Source: Cloeon dipterum
Taxonomy: Eukaryota; Arthropoda; Insecta; Ephemeroptera; Baetidae
Assembly: GCF_949628265.1 (NCBI RefSeq)
Contig: NC_088790.1
Coordinates: 6,390,545 to 6,454,544, forward strand
Direction: 5' to 3'
DNA: 64,000 bases
Below are positions 53,001-63,960 of the stretch, in pieces (positions within the stretch are counted from its first letter, which is position 1; every line of letters starts with the position of its first letter). Position numbers and translations under genes: made by a program. The notes beneath the pieces are model-generated. The model ran no database searches and was not told the DNA's origin. It was given only the letters and a program-made list of their open reading frames with translations.

Positions 53001-56000
53001 ACCAAAAAGAGTGTCTTTCTTCGCGTTTCTCGCTGATGGCATGCCGCGCTGGCTGAATAACAGTGTACTCCGCTCTGGGATTAAAAATTCCAGGCGCGTA
53101 GCTGGCGCCTCAGCTTTTGAAAATTGTCAGAGCTTGTGGGGAATGCAGAAACCGAGGTTGCTTGCAACAAAATGTCTCATACTTGTATAGTGAAACATTT
53201 TGTTCCACTTCCAGGCATTCGTTGAAAATTTATTAAATTTGCAAATGACATGTGATACGTTTGGTATGATGAACAGCCTTGGCGAATACAGCATTTTCGC
53301 TTGGTGGGAATAACATCACTTTCAGTCAATATGTCCTGTCTGGCGCCAGCAGAATTGCTGGTACCTCCCCATAAAAATATAGTGCGCAATCGATTTGAGG
53401 GGCACAAAAACACAAGCTGGCTTAATACTCGGCTAGCAGAAAAGATCAAATTTGCCTCGCGTGGCCGTGTGGGGATTTTGCTCTGGTGTATAAATTGTGG
53501 CGCTAAACCGCTCGTAAAACTCGTGAAATTTGTGGCTCCGGAAGTTGCTTTACAAACTTTTGCGTGTGATTCACTAAATTCAACGAGCAGCATCTTTCCT
53601 CGTTTCGATGAATGCTTGAATCTTGCTTCAATTGGGACTAAACTTTGCAGAATTAAAAGTCAACTTTCCAATGGTGATGACGGGGGAAACGGTGAAATGG
53701 ACTTCCTTCCGCTCGTTCCAACGGGAGAGAGCAGCGTCATTTTTCATATTGCAGGATTTTCCGTCGCGACGAACGCTACGCGGGATGAATGTGTGCCTCT
53801 CATTCTCTCTCGAGGGTTTTTTGCACAACTCAGTCTGTGCGTGTTCCACCCACCTGCCACTCAACGGTAGCAAATGAAAGTTTAAATGGGCGAGGAAATT
53901 TTCGACAAAGGCAAACATGTTGCTGCGTGAGTGTGTCGCCTGTCTGTCGGAACCAACTATAGAATGGATTAATTGGAAAAAGCACCAATGAGTGTGCGTA
54001 ATTAAAAGGCTCGCTGTGATTTGCTGTCTGCCCGACTTTCTTCAATGAGTAAAAAAGTAACTGTTGATGGCTTTATTTCATACCACCCGCTTTTGGAGCT
54101 TGACACCGGCGACTGACTGCAGCTTATCAATTAAATTTTTCTGTGAGCAAATTTATTAATTGAAATAAAACATCTTGCTTTCTATGTAACAAAAAAAATC
54201 GCTGAAACTTAATCATACAATTAACATTAATGCTAATTTAACAGTGACGCAAACGTTTAGAAATTTTGAATTAAAAGCATTTTAGAAAGACTTCCACCCT
54301 CTAAAAAGGCGTTTAAATTGAAGACGAGTTTGAAATCAGACTCTGCGCAGCACTTGGCAGCCTGGTAATTTGATGATTATCCCCCTGCACAAGCTTTGAT
54401 TACTCAGGCAGGGCAATTTCCCTCTCTAATTTATTCGCTCACAAAGTCAGCCTCTGCTGAAAGAAAAGCGCGTGCAATGTGTACACAAGCTACTCTTAAT
54501 AGTGGCATTCGGGCTGAATGTGGAAGTAATTTCATTTTGCCTGCGCCTTTTGATTCGCCTTCACAATGCCAGTGCCAGACGTAGGCGTGTTCCATAATCT
54601 TAATGAGAGCCAGGTCAATTATTTGCGTCATTTGCTTTTAATCTCAAGCTTTGCTAGAGCCAGGTGTTACGCACTACTTTGCGAAACGCAAGCGCACTAC
54701 AAGGAAAATTTGAAAGCGGCCGTCTGACTGAATTTTAAAAACTTTTGCTTGTTTGACTTTCCAAGCCGACTTGTTTTTACATTAGCAAGTCCAACTCAAA
54801 TATTTTCTAAAATTCCATCGAGTTGTTTGACATAGAAGAGAGCAAAATTCTCTTGAGTGCAGAAGTCAACATTGTTTGTGTTTCCGTCTGAGATATAAAC
54901 TCAATTTTGGGTTTCCCAATTAAGCCCACGCAAGTGCTCCACAACAAGTTGCGACTTTTGTTACTCAAAATTCCCTAGGGAAGCTTCCCCTTTTCTCTTT
55001 GCCCGAGCTAAAACATCAACAATTATTATAAAATTTCACCCTCAGCCAGGCAACAAGTACGCAGAAGGCTCGCGTGGCATGCCTACTCTTGAATTTGCGG
55101 GACGGTGGTAATAAAATAAAACCATCGTCTGCATGAAATATGTCACGCGCGGGCCTGAAACGTTGCCCCCGAAAATGTGACGGAGCTACATGCACACGCC
55201 TCGAGCGCTCGCCGTAAATGACCAAGCCAAATGGCTACAGCACAACACGTTATTTAGTCCCTGGAGTACTGAATTGATAAAATTGCTGCTGTAAAACATT
55301 GCCTACTCGTTTTGCAAAAGGTCGAAGGTTGGAGAAGCTAATTTTTTTATCCTATTCAGAACTGCCTCGTGCGGCACAATTTTGTCAAAATCCCCTTTGA
55401 ATTTTGAGGGACGGTTTTTTTGCTGCAGGCTTTCCTAGCTCTTGTGTGCACGAACAATTATTTTTATGTGTTTCACTGTCGACAAGAGACTCGTGGGCGA
55501 GAGACTTACGCGTGCCTTAGGCGAAATTCTTGCGACTCTTCAGCGGTTTCCAAAAGTTTCACGCTTTCAAGGCGTGGAAACATTTTTATCCCTCTGCAAC
55601 GCTTATTTTGAGGAATGAAAAGAAACCTGCGAGTAAGCGTGTTCTGGTAAATATGAGCTGGGGGATCAATTCTAGGTGAAAACGAATTTTTGACAAAGCG
55701 TCGAAACTGAGCCAATTGATTTTCATTCTTCATTCGAGGGAGCGCAACTAACAGGAATGTTCAGATATAGCTCTATCATTTCTGAAGGCTGATATTTACG
55801 TTCTGATAAGCAACATGAAATGGAGATTTAGATTCCGAGAGAAAGTAAACTTGTACGTTTTCCAGGTGCCGCGCACAATCTCCGTCGTTTGTAAGTAAGG
55901 AAGATGTTTTGTTGTGAAAAGGCATTGCTGACAAGCGGGAGAGAAACTTCTCACCACTTTATAATTATATCTCAGCCGCCTCTGCATTTCCAGTTGGTGC

Positions 56001-59000
56001 TGTGTAAATATTAGCTAATGAACCACTCAAGTTTCAAGCAGGTTTCAAGTGGGTGGATAATGAGCTAGAGTTTAATGGGAGATACTTTATGTGGCATGTC
56101 TACAACGCAAGCAATATTGCGTTTAGCTTCAAAATTTTAATCCTTACACTCAAAATAAATGGATTTTAACAAAAAATTATATTTATAAATCTTAAAATTA
56201 CAATCTTAAGGTCTCGTCAGTTGGACTTTTTTCTCTCACATACAAATTCACTGAAAAGCGTTGTTCTCAGAATTAATCTATTCGAAACGAATAGCGTACA
56301 CTCAGGCAACTTCTTCGGCTAAAAGAGAAATGCCTTCAGATCCAAAATGAGTGTATTGTAAACACTCCCAGTGTTAACTGAAGTGCGAAAACCTGTAACA
56401 GCGAGCGTGTGCTTGATTCGCCGGGAGGATAATTTTATGAAAGGGTGCTCTTTGGCGACACTGTCGCAAATTTTATTTACTCAGACAAGTGTTGGGGTAG
56501 CAGTAGGCGTCACAACAAGGCAAGGATGAAGGGAAACACAGCCTGGTGAACTCAAGCTCTTTACAAATACAGATACTGGGCTTATGAATATTCACGTTGC
56601 TCTAGGTAAATTAAAAGCAACGACCATCGCCAGAGTGTATGCATGCCGCTGTGAGGGTAAAAATAGTGCGACAGAAAAGACAGGCTCCAGTCAGTCCGAT
56701 GAAAATGAATGGGTTCATTCCCCGTCAGGGGCGGCACGCGTGTAATTTGCTCCCTTTGCCTAACCACTAATTGTAAGCTCAGACAGCACACATGCTGCGA
56801 AGATTTTTTGGCAATGTTGGCACGCAAAAAGTCACTAGTTGAATTAAGGGTTATTCTTTTCCTCCTCCAACGCGTATATATCAAGTAAATATGTAGACAC
56901 CTAATAATCCTACAAGAAAAAGATAAAAATAACTCAAACACTGTTCGTTTTGGATGCAGTTTTCCATGTTATCTCACAAATTTTCTGAGCAACTGTTTTT
57001 GTTTTAATTTTATATATCAAGGAGAATGTGTAGCAATTCCCTCCCAGTGAAAACAAAGCCTGAAGCAAGTGTTAAAAACAAGTTACGTCAGGTTTCCCGC
57101 TGAAATAAAATACAGGCAAAGAAAAAAGAGCGTAAAAAAGTGAATCTACTGGCAAAAGTGCATAGTGCAAAATATAATTTACACGTCTAACAAAACTGCC
57201 AACTTTCCAGTGAGTTCCGACGCAGAATACTTCTTGCAACCCATAGCACTGCCACAATGGCGCGTGCTACGCTCGCTTCACCTCTTACGGTTAGCAAGGG
57301 AATCAAATCTCGAGCAAACTGCAAAATGCGGTCAAACCCTGTGGGGCTGGAATGCTTCTCATATTGTATGTGTGTGCGCTGGGGTAGGGGACATCTGCAA
57401 GAGAAGCGGCCGTCGCCACTGACGACTTAAGCGAGGTCAGGTCATGATGAGATCAACCACCGTTACCCGGGCAGAAAAGAAACTAAATTAACCCAATTGG
57501 TGAAATTGGATCCTATGTGGGTCAAGACGCGCGCTCACTCGGTGCATTCTGAGTAAGCTGCTTACACAAAATCATTTTTCGCTCATTTCTTCTGTCATGG
57601 GTAGTTTCACTGAATTGTTGATAGGTTTGCTAAGTGAGTGAAATTGTTTTCCGCTGTTAGGGTGCTATTTTTTCTAATTACGTACGCAAATCACTCTTCT
57701 CTTGCCCCCGTTCTGCAACATGCGTTCGCCGTGGCATGAATATTAATCTCTCCAACGCTCTCCGCATCGTCCCACTCGGGTGCGTTATTGATTTTTGGGA
57801 AGATGCGAAATTGATTCATAACAATGTACTTGTAGCTCTCAGGTCTGCTTCGCCTTGCTCATTAAAACGACACGCAAGTTGTTCGCTTTCAGCATATTTG
57901 CTCATCTGTAGTGCGGCTCACCGACTATTCCTCGCCCACGAAGTAATTAGTTCTCCCTACCGTCTGGATAGATGGCTTTGAATTTATTAGCTTGGCACAA
58001 ATTGAAATAAATTCCCTCAAGAAATGCGATAGGCATCAATTACAACGAAGAGATAAATTCTTGAACAGTGCTACTTCTTGCCAGCGCAAGCAACCGTCTG
58101 GACGTGCAAGTATAGCGGGTCTGCATAACTCTATGATGGAGCCAAAACGGATTCAGTCAGCTTGCCAAGACATGGGATTAATAATTTATTTCTTGTGCTC
58201 TAACGGCAGTCCCATGCAGTGCTGTATGAGCTGATTTCTTGATTGAGTTTTAATTTTAAATGATCGCGTGCACTTTGCTACTCGAGCAAGTTTACTTTTC
58301 CGGACGTTAGGATTAATGTGACTTACAGTTTTCTCGTAATGCTCTATTAACACATTTTAAACTTTGTTTATCATAAGTGCCGTAAATTCTAGAATGAATC
58401 ATTGTGCCCATAGAGCGAACATAGTCGTAAAACACAGCCTGCTCTAATTTATCTGCAAGGATACCCTCACCCCGACACTTCACTTGCTCAGTTGAGGCGC
58501 TTCGCCGCGTCAATTTTCCCCAGTTCCGCTAACATGGACGGACGGACGGCCTGGCCTGTTCCTACGTGATGCTGTAGCCGGGGAGAACAACACAATCCAA
58601 TAACTAGCCTACATATATAACAAAATACACGCGCCTAGCCTGTGTTTCGTGTCAAAGACATAGTGAGAACCACTTGTTCTCCGAAGCTGCTTGTAATGCA
58701 TGCGTGTGAGCAGCGCAAAACAGCAGGAATCTCGTGTAATATTTAATCGCCGCGGGGTGACGGGTAGAATTTAATTTTGCCTGTGTCAAACAAGCATTTT
58801 TCCCTTATTAATATCAATTACGACCGCAGATTTAATGCTGAAACACAGTGTACTGTACGCAGCGAAACTTCAGTGACAAAAAGCTATGGCTTACGAAAAA
58901 TGTGGACATAATGAAAAAATATAATTAATTTCAATCAAACTATTTTCGAGTTTAAAAAGTTAATAGGTGGTTAATATGACACGTTAACACACGCTTTTAT

Positions 59001-60306
59001 GATTTGTACCATAGTTTTAAACAAAGCAAGTGAACTTTCATGGAGGAGTGTTTCACGCTATAGTTGCTGAGTGCAAACACGAGCGTTGTTTAATTTCCGG
59101 GGCACAAATCGCATTTCGCACTCTCCAATAATCCAATTTTGCGGAGTTGGATCAATTGAGCTGTGCCGAAAAGTCCTCACCGCGCTCTGCTCTCTTCACC
59201 TTTGTGCAGCCATTGGCCGTTCTTTTATTGTAGAGAAAAAAGAAACAAACGCACGAAACCTTCAAAGATCGCACCAAAAAAGCACTCTCTGTTCCCTCAT
59301 CTTGTTGGCTCCGAATCTCGACGCTGCGCAAAATTCTCCCTCATTATGCTCCACTACCCTGCAGGATTTTGCAGTGTGGAACTTAAAACCAGCGGGGAAC
59401 GGCTTCCGCGTTCTGACTCAGATTTATGCGAATTTTATACAAAGGTCGGTCCTTTAGTTAACACTTTTTTTACTCTGAACGAGAAACGACTCATTTCTTT
59501 CCATTCCAGCAATTTTGTATGAAGGGTAGAACATGAAAACGAAAAATCCTTCATTGCGAATATTTCAAGTAAGAATTATGAAGGACGAATATTTGTTTCA
59601 ATTAAATAGGCTGATTTAGCAGCCGCACCAATGTCGCAAAAAGCCAACGGAGAAACTAGTCAAGATTATACGTTGAAACCCTCTTGAAATTTATTTATGT
59701 TAATTTACGAATATTACATATTTTTCGGAATACACAGCGCGTAAAAAGTTTAAGCTTTACTTTGTAAAACAGGCCTGATTGCAAATTTTCCTGTCAGTAA
59801 GAGTGCAAGTAATTCCCAGGCGAAATAGGCTCAACCTGGTAGAAAATATTTCTCCCCCAAATTGTCAAAACTTTCAGTAATTTTATCAAAATTGTTCATT
59901 GAATATACAAACCATAAACATCGATGATTTTAGACCTAATATAAAATAAACCAATATGTACTTCAGCAGTAATTTACGAATCAATTGATATGACATCGTA
60001 TTAAAAACCCTTCTTAACATCCATTTAAGTTCAACCCTTCATCACGAACAACCTTATGTTTCATCGTGAATAATCAAATTCTCTAGATAAAATTTTGTCC
60101 CCATTTACGTCAGAGCTGTTCGGCAGAGTCGCTTCGCGATTAATTGCGATGAATGCCAGACTAATTAAATTTCACCTAATGCTAATTAGTGGAGAAGAGC
60201 TGTTATTACCTGGAGGCGGTTCGCTATCGTCCTGTTGCAGAGTGTAAGCTGAGGCGGCCGAGACGAGCACCAAGGCTGCGAGCACCAACGCTACCGTCAT
60301 CCTCAT
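50057..60306 (-). CDS. ALP: Agatoxin-like peptide (ALP) neuropeptide precursor
   Basis: Three minus-strand exons join in phase: 60210-60306, 52214-52274 and 50057-50195. They encode 98 aa. Residues 1-20 form a signal peptide (cleavage after AASA). An acidic propeptide (21-52) ends in the dibasic site Lys53-Arg54, whose Lys codon is split by intron 2. The mature part (55-96) has eight cysteines at 56, 63, 70, 71, 76, 78, 85 and 87 (C-x6-C-x6-CC-x4-C-x-C-x6-C-x-C). This is the inhibitor-cystine-knot pattern of U8-agatoxin-like peptides. It ends in Trp-Gly-Lys, which predicts removal of Lys and amidation of Trp. Insect ALPs are conserved peptides of the neuroendocrine system, so an endogenous hormone role is more likely than a venom role. 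The ATG has G at -3, and a second in-frame ATG lies at codon 3. Introns are about 7.9 and 2.0 kb, both GT-AG. Confidence 0.88.
50196..52213 (-). other. Intron 2 of the ALP gene
   Basis: This 2.0-kb intron has a GTGAGT donor and a CTTTTCAG acceptor. No nested exon or domain is seen. Confidence 0.7.
52275..60209 (-). other. Intron 1 of the ALP gene (about 7.9 kb)
   Basis: The intron runs from the GTAATA donor after the signal-peptide exon to a CTGTTTCAG acceptor. A 189-codon open frame at 53301-53870 on the plus strand has no recognisable domain or support and is not called. A GACG-type tetranucleotide run lies near 58533. I see no nested gene. Confidence 0.6.
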
Positions 60307-60346
60307 GGCTGGGCCGGCAAAGACACAGCTCGCTCGCTCGCACCGC

Positions 60347-60356
60347 CCTTATATGG
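60347..60356 (-). promoter_or_regulatory. TATA box / CArG box of the ALP promoter
   Basis: On the minus strand the sequence reads CCATATAAGG, about 41-50 bp upstream of the ALP start codon. It contains TATAAG and also fits the SRF-type CArG consensus CC(A/T)6GG exactly. As a TATA box it would place transcription start about 20 nt before the ATG, giving a very short 5' UTR. Both readings are possible, and the two factors could compete. Confidence 0.5.
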
Positions 60357-60359
60357 GCC

Positions 60360-61180
60360 CGCGAGACTCTGCGACCCGCCACGAGGCAGGCCGACCCACC
60401 CGCACCAAACACGTTGCAGCACACACACACATGAGAAGACCTCTCGCGGCGGTCCTTTGAGTAAGTTTTGCAGCTGCGTTTCAGCCAGCGGAAATTTACT
60501 ATTTTCTTTACTCGAAATTCATCGGAAGGAAGAAGGTAAAGTAAGGAAATACAGTCAGAAATTGAAACTTGAGAACAAATTTGAAAAAAACAAATTTGAA
60601 AAGAAAACACGATAGTTCATTTCAACCGTAAGAAGTCAGTCGTAATACAACTTCACATCTACCTTAGCCAATTATAGTTTTAATTAATAATATAAGATTC
60701 GAATAGAACTAACCATATTAATCATTTTCCGAGAAAATAAATTTTTATTTAAGAAATAGAGTTTTTGTTCATGACTAGAGCAAGTTTGAAAACGTGAGCG
60801 TTTTTTATTTACCGCTCTGTCACCAGCTGTGCAGCTTGACACTGGACTTTGACATTTGATGCTTTTCACTAAAGCTGCATCATTTCTCGGCAGCTTTTGA
60901 AGCTAGAATGTTTCCCTTACTATTTTGATAGATTGGTTTAAGGTATATGCTCATTTTGGAGAACAGCAGCTAAAAATTCCAGGGCTGCGGAGCTGCTTAC
61001 TTTTCTCATTTTGAAAATTAATTACTTAATTTCATTTTTTTTTATTTAAAATAAATATTAAAAGTTTTGATATTTATATTGCAATATCTTCAATTCGATT
61101 AAAAAATGCATTTCAATTGTAGTTGCATTCTTAAATTATTCTGCTGGCAAGTGAAACATGATAGGTCAATTTTGCCAATT
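60360..61180. other. Spacer between the ALP promoter and the protease 3' end
   Basis: About 0.8 kb, AT-rich away from the promoter. Nothing coding is recognisable. It contains the upstream ALP promoter region (ALP is transcribed leftward). Confidence 0.6.
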
Positions 61181-61186
61181 TTTATT
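61181..61186 (-). terminator. Poly(A) signal of the protease gene
   Basis: AATAAA on the minus strand, 65-70 nt beyond the stop codon of the protease-fusion gene. This supports 61251 as the true 3' end of its coding sequence. Confidence 0.6.
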
Positions 61187-61250
61187 TTTAATTCACGAAT
61201 TTTGATTCAAACATTGCACACCGAAATAACTTCAAACACTGAAAAATTGC

Positions 61251-63960
61251 TCAATTTCTCTTCTTAACCTTTTGAGCGGTGGTTGTAAGGTTAAATGCGA
61301 AATACTGAAGACAAGATCGCATAGTGTCACGTGTGGTATTGCACGGCTTGGTCACTGAAATTTAAAAAAGACAGAAGTCAGTAATAACGCAGTGACGATC
61401 AGATGGGAAATTGAAAGTAATTCTTACGAATAGGTTGCACACATCCCTGCATTTACGTAAAATTTAATTATAATGACTTTGCGGCGTATTATACAGCTTA
61501 CTGTATAGGCAGCTTTAAAATGAATGCACTGGATGACTACCAGGGGTCTAGCATCGTAGGAGATCCGGTTGAATATGTATGAAAGCACAGCTGAAATACA
61601 AAAGGATTTTTACTGATAAAGCTACGGAGGTAAAATTTACGGAAATCAGAGCTGTAAATAAAATCTACGCATGAGATGGTTGCTTCGGTATAAAAACTCT
61701 TCCAGTTTTCCGATACGTTCTGCGTAATAAGTGTTGCTAGGGCAGGTCCATCGAGTGATCCGTTACTCAATAGCTAAGTTTTATAATATGGTTTAAAATT
61801 TTTAGTATCGATTAAATATATATAAATCAAAGTTTACTATTCCTGTGTTATTCAAGACACAATTGACGTAAGCCTTAAATGGAAGAAAAATGTCAAATTT
61901 AATACTGATTATACTGTATCTCCTACAGCTTTTTCAGCAAGATTTCTAATTGTAGTTGCTGCATTAAAGTTCATCAAGTTGTTTTTATCAAGTTCCTTGT
62001 TGAGGAGGTATTTATTCAAGTAGTTCCGAACGTTTGTATTGGCTTTGCAGGTTTTATCCTTTTGACCAAAGAAGAAAATGTCACCGGTAGGAGTAGAGCA
62101 GCATGTTCGAGCCAAAGTCTAAGTATAAAGTTAAAAATTTGTTAATAACAAGTAAAAATCGAGGGCTAATGTGTTAAACGTTTTACATCAAAAGCAGCTT
62201 TAGAGCACTCAGGAGGTTTAGGAGTGGTTGGTTTCTTGGTTGTGGTAGTTTTGGTTGTTGTTGGTTTCTTAGTCGTGGTTGGTTTGGTTGTGGTTGGTTT
62301 CTTAGTCGTGGTTGGTTTGGTTGTGGTTGGTTTCTTAGTCGTGGTTGGTTTTGGGGTTGTTGTTGGTTTGGTTGTAGTTGTTTTGGATGTAGTGGTTTTG
62401 ATAGTAGTGGTTTTGATAGTAGTGGTGGTAGTTGGAGTGGTTGTTGTGGTGGTAGTTGGAGTAGTTGTCGTAGTTGGAGTGGTTGTCGTAGTTGGAGTAG
62501 TTGTCGTAGTTGGAGTGGTGGTCGTAGTTGGAGTGGTTGTCGTAGTTGGAGTGGTGGTCGTAGTTGGAGTGGTGGTCGTAGTTGGAGTGGTTGTCGTAGT
62601 TGGAGTGGTGGTCGTAGTTGGAGTGGTTGTCGTAGTTGGAGTGGTGGTCGTAGTTGGAGTGGTTGTCGTAGTTGGAGTGGTTGTGGTGGTAGTGTCAGAA
62701 GAAGGGGTCGTTGTCAAATCTGCGAATTTTCATTCGTTGAAGAATAGTATTAGTCGTTGGCGGAAATCATTACCAGTTCCGATTGTTGCGGACATCCAGC
62801 CTAGGAAAGAAGAGACTCGAGCATACCCATTTGGTCCGGCATCGCAACCATAAATAGAACCATACGAGACAACGCCAATTTGCACAACACTCCCATTACT
62901 GTCGGTGTACACCAAGGGACCCCCACTGTCACCCTAAAAATATTATTTCGTCAGACTGTGGTCGGCCAGAAATTGAAAGGGAGGTACCTTGCAGTGGCTT
63001 TTATTGGTTTGTGTTGCGCAGCACAAGGTGCTGTCAATAACGGACGGGCCGTAATAAGAGAGGCATTCCGTATTGGAAATAACAGGCAGAACAACGTAAT
63101 TCAAATACGTGCTATCAAACGGTGCTATCTAGAATTTTACAAAATTTTCAATCATCAAGAAATCTCAAATTTATTAAGGCTATGAGTTGTTAACTGTTTG
63201 TGAATCTTCCAAAGCCACTGACGGTCGCGTTGACTCCGACAAATGTTTTCGTGGCATCGCTCGCAGGAGGCAGCTTGACAACATTGATGTAATCTAAACG
63301 CAGAAAAGTCGTGCTCGTTATTTGGAAAAAACATTTTATCTTATTATTACCAGTCAAATTCAAAGGAGTTGGTAGTTTCAGTAAAGCAATGTCATTAACC
63401 AGTGTGTAATCACTGTAATTGGGGTGGTAATAGCTTGTGGTTGTGTTCATTTTCACCCAACCAGGAGTACCACTTGATGGCCATCGATAAATTGCTCCGA
63501 ATAAAAGTGCGAAATGGGTGTAGCTGAATTTTGAATCGTAAATTAAAAATAATTTTTCTTCCAAATTTTTACGGTTTAACGCAATGAGCTGCAGTTAATA
63601 CCCAATCTGGAAGTATCAGTGATCCACCGCAAGTCATTGAACCGTCCATAACAATTACAACTTGGTAGGGAAACTGTTTCAGAACAGCTTGTGTCCCTCC
63701 AATAATTTGCTTTGCAGCATAGTTGAATTTTCCAGGGGATGCCCCTTTTGATTTTAAAATTTAACATTAAAATTTGTTCATAATTTTAACTCAATCATAT
63801 TGCCTTGGTTAATGGGTTTGAATCCTGTTCCAGGACCTTTGGGCAGTAAATTTTCTTCAATTGCCTTCAGTTGTTCCTTTGTGAATGTTTCTTTGGTTTT
63901 GTCTTTCACTTTGTATACAGGAGTGACATTTTCTTGCCCAGATGTCTCAAGCAATGATAT
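61251..63960 (-). CDS. Secreted chymotrypsin/brachyurin-like serine protease fused to a mucin-like linker and Cys-rich domain (5' partial)
   Basis: Twelve phase-consistent exons: 63804-63960, 63573-63744, 63351-63523, 63195-63293, 62988-63124, 62774-62933, 62187-62719, 61915-62118, 61641-61773, 61502-61590, 61428-61446, 61251-61354. They give 659 visible residues; the start and signal peptide lie beyond the window. The S1A domain (about 66-298) begins IIGG, with His106 (TAAHC), Asp154 (NDIALL) and Ser249 (GDSGGP). Ser occupies the 189-equivalent position, favouring chymotrypsin-like specificity; overall it resembles brachyurins and insect chymotrypsins. Residues 300-468 are a Thr/Pro then Lys/Pro mucin-like linker, probably O-glycosylated. 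Residues 470-659 carry nine Cys (471, 483, 484, 501, 580, 611, 621, 630, 640) and are unassigned, with a Plus-C odorant-binding-protein-like pattern. Intron 1 of the visible part appears to be GC-AG. A donor at 61914 avoids an in-frame stop at 61909 and makes the last four exons contiguous. Confidence 0.83.
62228..62350 (-). repeat. 33-bp coding tandem repeat (Lys/Pro/Thr linker)
   Basis: Near-identical 33-bp units encode [11 protein letters not shown] on the minus strand within the mucin-like linker of the protease fusion. Copies from about 62264 to 62350 are almost exact. The period is a multiple of three. Confidence 0.85.
62442..62690 (-). repeat. 18-bp coding minisatellite (Thr-Pro linker)
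   Basis: About 13 tandem 18-bp units, each encoding five Thr and one Pro on the minus strand. Units differ mainly at one third-codon position, which alternates between two bases. This suggests recent duplication of larger blocks. Copy number is probably variable between alleles and liable to assembly error. Confidence 0.88.

Noticed and set aside
53301..53870. 189-codon plus-strand ORF inside ALP intron 1
   Set aside because: No domain, signal peptide or composition typical of a gene; long antisense ORFs overlap it. A chance open frame in locally GC-richer DNA is the simplest view.
62224..62853. 209-codon plus-strand ORF rich in Val and Gly
   Set aside because: It is the exact antisense of the Thr-Pro minisatellite in the protease linker, so a shadow of the repeat.
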